Part shown: positions 1-5,753 of the stretch, in pieces
How the letters are laid out: every line of letters starts with the position of its first letter
How positions within the stretch are numbered: the first letter of the stretch is position 1
DNA from: a bacterium
GTDB lineage: Archaea; Thermoproteota; Nitrososphaeria; Nitrososphaerales; CADDZS01
Length of the DNA: 9,603 bases
Assembly (NCBI GenBank): GCA_027310845.1
Contig: DAIDAB010000064.1
Span: forward strand, 1 to 9,603
Reading direction: 5' to 3'
Position numbers and translations under genes: made by a program
Notes under the pieces: generated by a model
What the model was told of the DNA's origin: nothing
Database searches by the model: none
The model's input: the letters and a program-made list of their open reading frames with translations, nothing else

Positions 1-230
1 CTCCACCTCTCTGGCCTCTCAAGAGTTACTCTGACTTCAAACTTCATTTTTCGAAAGTACATCATCTCCTCATCCTGCAAAACCACTTCCTTCGCAGTCT
101 TTGAGATGATCTTCCTATTCTTCAATGGTTTCACGAGCTTGGCATCATCTGGTGAAAGATCAGTCCACCAATCGAAAACAAACTCCCTTTTCGCTTTGAT
201 TTTGCGTGTAATGTAGATTTCAAAAACCAT
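1..230 (-). CDS. SRPBCC (START-like) family protein, N-terminal part
   Basis: The reverse strand reads from an ATG at 230-228 to the window edge without a stop: 76 full codons of a gene whose 3' end lies outside. The visible protein starts MVFEIYITRKIKAKREFVFD, followed by WWTDLSPDD at about residues 21-29 and later MMYFRKMKFEVRV. A first beta strand, then a helix carrying an F-x-W-W-T-D stretch, then beta strands is the usual N-terminal layout of SRPBCC (polyketide cyclase/START/Bet v1-like) proteins, which form a helix-grip fold around a hydrophobic ligand. No ligand or reaction can be named from this fragment. The gene lies 78 nt downstream of the CopD-like gene on the same strand. No clear Shine-Dalgarno precedes the ATG, so it may be leaderless or have its own promoter. 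The fold call is moderately sure; the function is unknown. Confidence 0.65.
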   Translation of the reverse strand, partial: MVFEIYITRKIKAKREFVFDWWTDLSPDDAKLVKPLKNRKIISKTAKEVVLQDEEMMYFRKMKFEVRVTLERPERW

Positions 231-308
231 GGTTAATCAACAAACAACCTTTCTCGCAATTCGTCTATTGCTAGCTCAGACCTTTTTGTTGCAAGGCGTT
301 CACTTTCC

Positions 309-809
309 TCACAAAGGAATCTGCAACATCACTGCTAGAAAGAGAATTGCTGCCATCAATCCCAAACTCGTAAATGAAATTACCCTGCTTTTCCTGCGCA
401 GGGCTTTGAGCTCTTCGAACTTTTTCTCTCTTGCAAATCGCGTCGTCCTTCGGCCGAAGTAGATGTTGTTTCCGTAGATCATCGCTATGAGGATTCCAAC
501 AAGTATCACTTTTGTCAAAAGGTACAATCCGTCTGTAGTTGTGAACAATGAGCTCATCGAGGGGAGATACCATGTCACATTGTATATCCCGGTGAGAACC
601 AATATTGCCAAGACAATGTTTGTCATCCTGCCAAACTCCTTGGCTATCTTACCGACTATCAGAGTACGTTCGGATTCCTCTTTCCCCATATGATAAGAAA
701 CTGGAACAACGACAAGCCACATGAAGAAAGATCCTCCTACGAAAATAACCGCAGTGAAAAGATGGACCCAAAGGATGGCTACTTGGAACAAGGACAATGT
801 AATGACCAC
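309..809 (-). CDS. CopD-like four-helix membrane protein
   Basis: This 166-residue integral membrane protein has four hydrophobic segments at about residues 6-36, 62-80, 93-113 and 144-164. A basic loop lies between helices 3 and 4 (GRRTTRFAREKKFEELKALRRK region, about 119-140). Helix 1 carries VHLFTAVIFVGGSFF (15-29), matching the H-x-x-x-A-x-x-x-V-G-G pattern of CopD/DUF2269-type proteins. LTGIYN (72-77) in helix 2 also fits. Relatives are linked to copper or haem handling in membranes, but small archaeal members are uncharacterised, so a copper role is only a possibility. His16 is the one obvious membrane-embedded candidate ligand. The start is a GTG at 809-807. The frame has no ATG before Met30, and an in-frame stop lies upstream at 837-839. 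It is divergent from the VOC gene and codirectional with the SRPBCC gene. Confidence 0.7.
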   Translation of the reverse strand: MVITLSLFQVAILWVHLFTAVIFVGGSFFMWLVVVPVSYHMGKEESERTLIVGKIAKEFGRMTNIVLAILVLTGIYNVTWYLPSMSSLFTTTDGLYLLTKVILVGILIAMIYGNNIYFGRRTTRFAREKKFEELKALRRKSRVISFTSLGLMAAILFLAVMLQIPL

Positions 810-923
810 TGCTGATAGTCGTACTCTTTTGTGTGTTTACGTGGACATTTGGATGCGCAGGTTTGCTCTCAACCAAAAGAGATATGGGAAAGCTCGCGAC
901 ATCGATCTCTCGAGGTAATCATT
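810..923. promoter_or_regulatory. Divergent intergenic region between CopD-like and VOC genes
   Basis: These 114 nt separate the minus-strand GTG start at 809 from the plus-strand TTG start at 924 and must hold promoters for both. On the plus strand, AAAAGAGATATG (875-886) is a possible weak TATA-like element with purines before it. It sits about 25-30 nt upstream of the likely VOC transcript start. GAGGT (912-916) is a Shine-Dalgarno 7 nt before the VOC TTG. I see no convincing TATA box for the minus-strand gene. Confidence 0.4.
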
Positions 924-1265
924 TTGATCCGTAAAATCAGCTCAATTGCAGTCGTGGTAAAGGACGAGAAGAAGGCGAAGGAATGGTATCGCGATAAGCT
1001 CGGATTTGAAGTCAGATCTGAATCTGGCCACTGGATAACCGTGGCTCCCAAGGGGTCCAGAGGACTAGTGATTCACCTTTGCAAGACAAGACCGCTTGAG
1101 AAAGGCAACACAGGCATTCTTTTCACGGTTGCCAACTTGAACAGGACTTACTCAGAACTTAGAAAGAAAGGAGTAAAGTTCGAAACGAAACCAAGAGATG
1201 ACGGTTGGGGAGCGTATGCAATGATGAAAGATCCCGACGGAAATGTTTTCTGGCTCATGGAATGA
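924..1265 (+). CDS. Single-domain VOC (glyoxalase/bleomycin-resistance fold) protein
   Basis: The protein has 113 residues if translation starts at the TTG at 924-926, which has GAGGT 7 nt upstream. The frame stays open back to 831, but the extra 31 codons look nothing like the family. The N-terminus then reads (M)IRKISSIAVVVKD, the usual first beta strand of VOC proteins. WYRDKLGFEV (21-30) and the C-terminal MKDPDGNVFWLME (101-113) are hallmark segments of the babb-babb fold. Family members act as glyoxalases, dioxygenases, isomerases or antibiotic-binding proteins, usually as dimers around a divalent metal. Here His51 (GLVIHLC) and the last residue Glu113 are plausible metal ligands. The first strand (SSIAVVV) has no His, so metal binding is uncertain and no substrate can be assigned. 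It is the only plus-strand gene, divergent from the CopD-like gene and convergent with lysC. Confidence 0.85.
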   Translation: MIRKISSIAVVVKDEKKAKEWYRDKLGFEVRSESGHWITVAPKGSRGLVIHLCKTRPLEKGNTGILFTVANLNRTYSELRKKGVKFETKPRDDGWGAYAMMKDPDGNVFWLME

Positions 1266-1413
1266 AAGATAAACCATTTGGCCTATATCGTCAATTCTTG
1301 CCGCGGAGTGTTAACATCGAAAGTTTTCTTCCAAAAGCGGAGCTCGGTCAACTAGGTAGAAGCAGCCGCTGAAAGACGTGTGTTGATTCTGAGCTCGTTT
1401 TGACGTGCACTCT
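1266..1413. other. Convergent intergenic region (3' ends of VOC gene and lysC)
   Basis: These 148 nt lie between two converging genes and should hold the transcript ends of both. For the plus strand, TTTTCTT (1324-1330) is a U-rich candidate stop signal of the archaeal kind. For the minus strand, a weak five-base inverted pair AGCGG/CCGCT (1336-1340 and 1366-1370) and a short T run opposite AAAA at 1333-1336 are the only local candidates, apart from the longer inverted repeat listed separately. No small gene is evident. Confidence 0.5.
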
Positions 1414-1426
1414 TTAGGAATCAACA
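1381..1426. repeat. 9-bp perfect inverted repeat spanning the lysC stop codon
   Basis: TGTTGATTC (1381-1389) and GAATCAACA (1418-1426) are exact reverse complements separated by 28 nt. On the lysC strand the first arm codes for the last residues (Pro-Val-Asp-Ser) and the loop contains the TAA stop. Transcripts from either strand could form a 9-bp hairpin here. Neither arm is followed by a strong U run, so it is not a textbook intrinsic terminator. It may be a 3' end-stabilising or transcript-separating structure, or chance. Confidence 0.45.
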
Positions 1427-2928
1427 GGGACTTTTCCCAGGCCGAATTCCTCATGCAGCGCCAAGACTGCTTTGGCGCGATCTCTCTCTTTGATCGCAAA
1501 TGAAATGTTGATCTCTGACGAACCTTGTGCTATCATCCTGATGTTGATTCCCTGCCTTGCGACAGTGCTGAAGACACGTCCTGCAATCCCAGGAGTTCCG
1601 ATCATTCCTCTGCCGAGCACAGCCACGATTGAAACATCGTCCTCGCAATCTATCTTGCTAAATTTTGAATTGGCTCCAGAAGTGTACGATTTCTCCTCGG
1701 CTTGCGCAGTGTGGACTTTCTCTGTGGCATCAACATTTTCAAGAAGCAATTGTGACCTGAATGCGCGCAGGACCTTAGATAGAGATCCCTTTCTTATGAC
1801 GAGCGATACGTTGTTTTCCGAGACTGACTGCGACATCATCATAATACCGACATCGAGGTCTTTCAGAATCTCGAAAATCCTCACTGCAGTCCCCGGCTGC
1901 CCAACTATGCTCTGACCACTTATCGCCACTATCGCAAGTCCTGTCAGTGAACCGACTGACTTGACACCGCTTTTTGAGGAGCCATTCACGATTTTCCCCT
2001 GAGAAAGTATGAGAGTTCCCTCCAGCTCTGGACGGAACGTGTTCTTGATTCGCACAGGGATCTCTCTCTCAGCCACAGGTTCAAGAGCCCTTGGTTGCAT
2101 CGCCTTTGCTCCAAACGCGCTCATCTCCATTGCCTCAAGGTAAGTGATCTGCTTTAGTATCCTAGCGTCTTTGACAATCTTAGGGTCGGCCGTGAGTATT
2201 CCATCCACGTCAGTCCAGAGTATGACTTCGTCAGCCTCAATGGCGGCGCCTATCAACGTCGCAGTATAATCTGAACCTCCTCTGCCAAGTGTGATAACTT
2301 CATGAGTATCCAATGTCTCAGCAATGTAACCCGTCACGACAGGAGTGATCCCATTTTCAATTAGGGGAAGGAGATTTGACTTGAGGCGTTCTTGGGTAAA
2401 TGACCTGATGGGTTCGGCGGAACCAAAGTTCTCATCTGTGATAATGCCAACTTCTCCCCCGGTAAGAAACTTTGTTTTGATGCCAGAGCTCGCGAGAACC
2501 CTGTCCATGATGAATGTGGATAGCCTCTCACCAAACGAGAGGATGAAGTCAAGCGATCGAGGGCTCAAATCGTGGAGGAGCGAGATTCCCAAAAGTGCTC
2601 TGTCGATTTCCTCAAACCTCTCCTGCGCCCATACACGAGTTCGCTCCCTTAGAGCATAGTCCCCCACCGTTTCATCTAGCGCAAGCTCATGCGAATAACG
2701 TATCTCAGAAATTATCTTCTTTGCCTCATCTATCTTCCCAGCCTTTGCGAGATCAATAGCCCTGACTAGATGATCCGTGGTTTCTCCCTGTGCAGAGCAG
2801 ATTACGACGCAAGAATTATCCTTTGCATATGACGCGACGATTGCGGCAGACTGGGAAATCTCCTTCGGGCCTCTCAGCGAGGAGCCACCAAACTTCATTA
2901 CGAATTTCTTGTCGCGAGTTTGGTTCAC
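1414..2928 (-). CDS. lysC: Aspartate kinase with two ACT domains
   Basis: This 504-residue enzyme phosphorylates L-aspartate to 4-phospho-aspartate, the first step to lysine, threonine and methionine. The kinase domain (about 8-310) has the ATP/aspartate motif KFGGSS (12-17), FGERLS (132-137), LGRGGSDYTA (214-223) and WTDVDGILTADPKIV (238-252). Two ACT domains follow at about 328-395 and 432-495. The second holds MIGTPGIAGRVFS and INIRMIAQGSSEINISFAI, typical of feedback-regulated aspartokinases. A polar linker of about 30 residues lies between them. There is no homoserine dehydrogenase fusion, so it is monofunctional. SAQGETTD (45-52) replaces the more usual SAM-x-x-x-TD. The start is a GTG at 2928-2926 with GGGAGGT (2939-2945) 10 nt upstream. 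An in-frame TAG lies just before it, so no longer start exists. It is the last visible gene of the operon, 52 nt after pheA. Allosteric control by an aspartate-family amino acid is likely from the ACT pair; which one cannot be read. Confidence 0.95.
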   Translation of the reverse strand: MNQTRDKKFVMKFGGSSLRGPKEISQSAAIVASYAKDNSCVVICSAQGETTDHLVRAIDLAKAGKIDEAKKIISEIRYSHELALDETVGDYALRERTRVWAQERFEEIDRALLGISLLHDLSPRSLDFILSFGERLSTFIMDRVLASSGIKTKFLTGGEVGIITDENFGSAEPIRSFTQERLKSNLLPLIENGITPVVTGYIAETLDTHEVITLGRGGSDYTATLIGAAIEADEVILWTDVDGILTADPKIVKDARILKQITYLEAMEMSAFGAKAMQPRALEPVAEREIPVRIKNTFRPELEGTLILSQGKIVNGSSKSGVKSVGSLTGLAIVAISGQSIVGQPGTAVRIFEILKDLDVGIMMMSQSVSENNVSLVIRKGSLSKVLRAFRSQLLLENVDATEKVHTAQAEEKSYTSGANSKFSKIDCEDDVSIVAVLGRGMIGTPGIAGRVFSTVARQGINIRMIAQGSSEINISFAIKERDRAKAVLALHEEFGLGKVPVDS

Positions 2929-2980
2929 TGCTTTCTAAACCTCCCACTAAGAACTTCGATTGAATTCTTGAAAGTACTGA
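2929..2980 (-). promoter_or_regulatory. pheA-lysC spacer with lysC Shine-Dalgarno and small hairpin
   Basis: This is the longest gap inside the operon. It holds the lysC ribosome binding site GGGAGGT (2939-2945, minus strand). Just upstream of it, at 2949-2969, a short hairpin can form: AAGAATTC, loop AATC, then GAA-G-TTCTT, eight pairs with one bulged base and AT-rich. It has no U run behind it, so it does not look like a terminator. It might modulate lysC translation or mark a processing point, but could be chance. Confidence 0.4.
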
Positions 2981-3871
2981 TTAGATGGCACGCTTGTACG
3001 AGCCAAGCACTTTGAGCTCAAGCGTCTGCGACTCGAGATCCTCGATAGCCTGCCTGCATCTCTCTTCTTTCACATGCCCCTCAAAATCCACGTAGAAATA
3101 ATACTCCCAGGGCTTTGATTTGATCGGGCGCGACTCGATTCTTGAGAGATTGATACCTCGAAAGGAAAGGACGCTTAGAGCTCTCACAAGCGAACCAGGA
3201 GCATGTTTTGTTGAGAAAATCACCGATGTCTTGTCGCTGCCCGTTGATTCGGATGGCATACTGGAAGCATCTCGCGCACTGACAATCACGACAAAGCGAG
3301 TCTTGTTTGAGTGGTCGTCTTCTATACTCGTCTTCGCCAGTTTCATCCCATAGATCTCGCATGCGAGCTCACTTGCCACAGCCGCAGTATCGAAAAGATT
3401 CTGATCTCTGATTATCTTCACCGCCCCTGCGGTGTCGTAGACAGCAATTTCTTCCCATTGATGCGCATCAAGATACTCTCTGCACTGGGCAAGGGCCTGG
3501 GGATGAGAAATCACCTTCTTGATGTACTTGAAATCAGCTTCTCTATGTATCACAAGGGCGTGTCGAATCGGGACGACAGTTTCTCCGATAATCTTCACAT
3601 CCTTTGAAAGAAGTAAGTCGAATGTCTCTCCGACACTTCCCGCGATACTATTCTCAATCGGGACGACAGCGTAATTCGGCTTTGAAGGATTTGTCTCTGG
3701 GTTAGAGCAAAGCTCAGAGAACACCCTCTGGAGCGTGGTTAGTGGAATGACCTCCTTTACGGTATCTCGTCCGAAGAAAGAGTAAACAGCGCTTTGACTA
3801 TAAGCGCCGAGCTCTCCCTGAAACGCAATTAGTGTTTTCTTCAGTTCAAGCTTGCCATGACTCAAACTCAA
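2981..3871 (-). CDS. pheA: Prephenate dehydratase with C-terminal ACT domain
   Basis: This 296-residue monofunctional enzyme converts prephenate to phenylpyruvate in phenylalanine synthesis; there is no chorismate mutase domain. The catalytic domain (about 12-195) shows FQGELGAYS (17-25), VPIENSIAGSV (70-80), SHPQALAQC (122-130), DTAGA (146-150) and NKTRF (189-193), whose Thr191 is the family's key catalytic residue. The ACT domain (about 213-290) has APGSLVRAL (224-232) and NLSRIESRP (241-249), the phenylalanine-binding ESRP motif, so feedback inhibition by Phe is expected. The start is a TTG at 3871-3869. No ATG precedes the conserved core, and the TTG overlaps the leuD stop as TTGA. AGAGGTT (3884-3890) lies about 12 nt upstream inside leuD. 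A second TTG two codons on (3865-3863) is an alternative. The overlap with leuD implies translational coupling and one transcript. Confidence 0.95.
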   Translation of the reverse strand: MSLSHGKLELKKTLIAFQGELGAYSQSAVYSFFGRDTVKEVIPLTTLQRVFSELCSNPETNPSKPNYAVVPIENSIAGSVGETFDLLLSKDVKIIGETVVPIRHALVIHREADFKYIKKVISHPQALAQCREYLDAHQWEEIAVYDTAGAVKIIRDQNLFDTAAVASELACEIYGMKLAKTSIEDDHSNKTRFVVIVSARDASSMPSESTGSDKTSVIFSTKHAPGSLVRALSVLSFRGINLSRIESRPIKSKPWEYYFYVDFEGHVKEERCRQAIEDLESQTLELKVLGSYKRAI

Positions 3872-4398
3872 ATCGTCGCAGACAACCTCTTTCTGAGTCT
3901 TTCTTTGATCTGCCCGAGCCGCCCACCAGAGAAAAGCAAATCCCTCTCTTCCTCATTCATCATAATCTTAGCCTCGCATGTTCCATCTGCTTTCCTCACC
4001 ACGAGATTTGAAAGGTCTATCTCCAGCTTGTCTCCAAGATCAAACTCTGAAGTACTTACGACACGCACGACGCAAAAGCCATTATTAATTGAGTTCCTAA
4101 AGAAGATGTCAGGGAAAGATTCGGCAACAACCGCTCTAACGTCGTTGTACTGGATTGCGTATACCGCCTGCTCACGGCTTGAACCGCAACCAAAATTCTT
4201 ACCCGCCAAGACGACGTTGTCCTTATCAGGGTTGCTTCTGCATGTCTTCACAAATGTCGGGCTGTAACGCTCAAACGCGTAATCGGCGAAGAACTTTTTG
4301 TCCCAAGCTTCTTGGAGCAAATAGGCTGGTATTATGTAATCTGTGTTGATATCATCACCGAATTTGATGGTAACTCTGCCTGAAATTATCGATGACAT
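3868..4398 (-). CDS. leuD: Isopropylmalate/citramalate isomerase, small subunit (LeuD family)
   Basis: This 176-residue swivelling domain pairs with LeuC. The complex isomerises 2-isopropylmalate to 3-isopropylmalate and/or citramalate to 3-methylmalate through a dehydrated intermediate. Seen motifs are GDDINTDYIIPA (14-25), AGKNFGCGSSREQA (65-78), the substrate-binding signature, and FFRNSINNG (99-107). Length is near the archaeal norm of about 160-170. The frame is open further upstream, to 4578, but that part only shadows leuC. The ATG at 4398-4396 shares one base with the leuC stop (TAATG) and has AAGGAGA (4410-4416) 11 nt before it. The specificity loop after the DDINTD motif reads YLLQ (26-29). 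I recall YLV-type loops in isopropylmalate isomerases and YLRT in methanogen homoaconitase, so the substrate is not settled by the sequence. The stop overlaps the pheA start. Confidence 0.93.
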   Translation of the reverse strand: MSSIISGRVTIKFGDDINTDYIIPAYLLQEAWDKKFFADYAFERYSPTFVKTCRSNPDKDNVVLAGKNFGCGSSREQAVYAIQYNDVRAVVAESFPDIFFRNSINNGFCVVRVVSTSEFDLGDKLEIDLSNLVVRKADGTCEAKIMMNEEERDLLFSGGRLGQIKERLRKRLSATI

Positions 4399-5753
4399 TA
4401 GTTGTAGTATCTCCTTGGATCCACGATCTTTCCTTCTATCGCAGTAGCTGCGGCAGTTGCTGGTGAAGCGAGATAGATGAATGCGTCCGGGGATCCCATC
4501 CTTCCCCTGTAGTTTCTGTTCGACGTGCTGACGCAGCGATCTCCTGGAGAGAGCACGCCCATGTGCTTCCCAAAGCAAGGGCCGCAGTTCGAGGACTCGA
4601 TGTTTGCCCCTGCGTCTGCGAATATCTTGAGAATTCCCTCTGACATTGCCCAGTTATAGACAAGTCTTGAGGCCGGAATCACGATCAGGTTCACATTCTT
4701 GCTCACCCTGCGCCCTTTCAGAATCCGCGCCGCCTCCAGAAGATCTGTGTGCCGAGCATTAGTGCAAGAGCCGATGAATACGACGTTCACTTCGTCGTTC
4801 ATCTCGCTTGCGGGTTTCACGTTGGCTGGAGAGTGTGGAAGTGCGACCTGTGGGTCAATTGTTCCAGCCTCAATCCTCATCATTGCCGAGTACTCCGCGT
4901 TTCCGTCGCTTCGAGTAAGGTTCACTTTTCTCATGCTCTGCTCAAGTTCTGCGCCTAACTCCCCGTGACGGCGAACGATGTCTTCCATGAAATCAAAAGT
5001 AATCTGATCAGGGTTCACTATCGCAGTGCGGGCGCTCATTTCGACCGACATGTTACATATCGTAAAGCGCCCATCCATCCCCATTTTCCTGATCGTGTCT
5101 CCAGAGTACTCTGCGACATGCTTTGAGCAACCACCTTCTTTGAGAGTTCCTAGTATGTGCAAAATCAAGTCCTTCGCGCACGAGCCCTGTTTGAAGTCTC
5201 CGTTGATCTCGAACTTGTAACTCTCTGGGACAAAGAAATCATAAATTTCGCCCATCGCAAGTGCGTATTCTGCCTCAGTCGTACCAATCCCAAAACCTAG
5301 AGCACCTATGGCTCCAACTGTGTCTGTGTGACTGTCCGTCGCGACGCAAATTTCACCCGGACGCACAAAGCCTTCCTCAGTGACGACTGTATGCTCGATG
5401 CCATCGCCTTCCTTATACATCCTGATGCCCTGATCGTTAGCAAAGGACTTCATTAAGTTGATTCCTTTAGCAACCATCACCGAGCATGATGGTACAGTAT
5501 GATCTGGAATAAAACATACCCTTGTCGGGTCGAATACCTTCCTTGGAATCATCCTCTTCTTTTTCTCGGAGACCTCGCCGAATATTGGATCGAAATCATC
5601 CTTGAAATTTGCGATGGCTGGCGGGCCTATTACCTCGTTGAAGTACAGCTTATCGATCGGAAGAACGCCAACCAACTCTCCAGCGTTAACTTTCTTTCCC
5701 ACCGCCCTTGAAACGATCTTTTCGACAATTGTCTGTCCGCCCAAGTCTAGCAT
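4398..5753 (-). CDS. leuC: Isopropylmalate/citramalate isomerase, large subunit (LeuC/HacA family)
   Basis: This 451-residue aconitase-family subunit holds a [4Fe-4S] cluster and works with LeuD. Motifs are PDHTVPS (83-89), ATDSHTDTVGAIGALGFGIGTTE (138-160), GSCTNAR (328-334), NCGPCFG (389-395) and STSNRNYRGRMG (409-420). Cluster ligands should be Cys330, Cys390 and Cys393. Two things look odd. The segment FNEVIGPPAI (38-47) has Asn where I expect His or Gln next to the acidic residue. Also, about 15-20 extra residues (roughly 52-70, acidic then Lys-rich) precede VFDPTRVCFIPDH. The total is longer than the usual 415-425. Start: the ATG at 5753-5751 overlaps the cimA stop by 7 nt and has GGGAG directly against it, too close to serve. 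The TTG at 5744-5742 lies 9 nt from GGGAG and gives (M)GGQTIVEKI, like known LeuC N-termini, so the real start may be three codons in. The LeuC/HacA family is sure; the substrate is inferred from context. Confidence 0.92.
   Translation of the reverse strand: MLDLGGQTIVEKIVSRAVGKKVNAGELVGVLPIDKLYFNEVIGPPAIANFKDDFDPIFGEVSEKKKRMIPRKVFDPTRVCFIPDHTVPSCSVMVAKGINLMKSFANDQGIRMYKEGDGIEHTVVTEEGFVRPGEICVATDSHTDTVGAIGALGFGIGTTEAEYALAMGEIYDFFVPESYKFEINGDFKQGSCAKDLILHILGTLKEGGCSKHVAEYSGDTIRKMGMDGRFTICNMSVEMSARTAIVNPDQITFDFMEDIVRRHGELGAELEQSMRKVNLTRSDGNAEYSAMMRIEAGTIDPQVALPHSPANVKPASEMNDEVNVVFIGSCTNARHTDLLEAARILKGRRVSKNVNLIVIPASRLVYNWAMSEGILKIFADAGANIESSNCGPCFGKHMGVLSPGDRCVSTSNRNYRGRMGSPDAFIYLASPATAAATAIEGKIVDPRRYYN

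Noticed and set aside
229..462. Plus-strand open frame opposite the CopD-like gene, with a hydrophobic start (MVNQQTTFLAIRLLLAQTF)
   Set aside because: It lies antisense to a protein with clear membrane-family motifs, has no ribosome site, and its hydrophobicity mirrors the opposite strand and the spacer. It is a shadow.
271..573. 100-codon minus-strand frame overlapping the CopD-like gene in another frame
   Set aside because: The composition is not protein-like and it covers the last two thirds of a well-supported membrane gene on the same strand.
831..923. N-terminal 31-codon extension of the VOC frame
   Set aside because: It is Cys/His/Ser-rich, unlike any VOC N-terminus, and the GAGGT site points to the TTG at 924.
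1427..1438. GGGACTTTTCCC mini-palindrome near the lysC end
   Set aside because: It is inside the lysC coding frame, has only a three- to four-base stem, and is best explained by codon content.
1472..1915. 147-codon plus-strand frame antisense to lysC
   Set aside because: It mirrors the ACT-domain coding sequence. No family features and no ribosome site were seen.
4399..4578. Upstream extension of the leuD frame to 4578
   Set aside because: These 60 codons overlap the conserved C-terminus of leuC (cysteine and SNRNYRGRMG motifs) and do not resemble LeuD. The ATG at 4398 with the TAATG junction is the true start.
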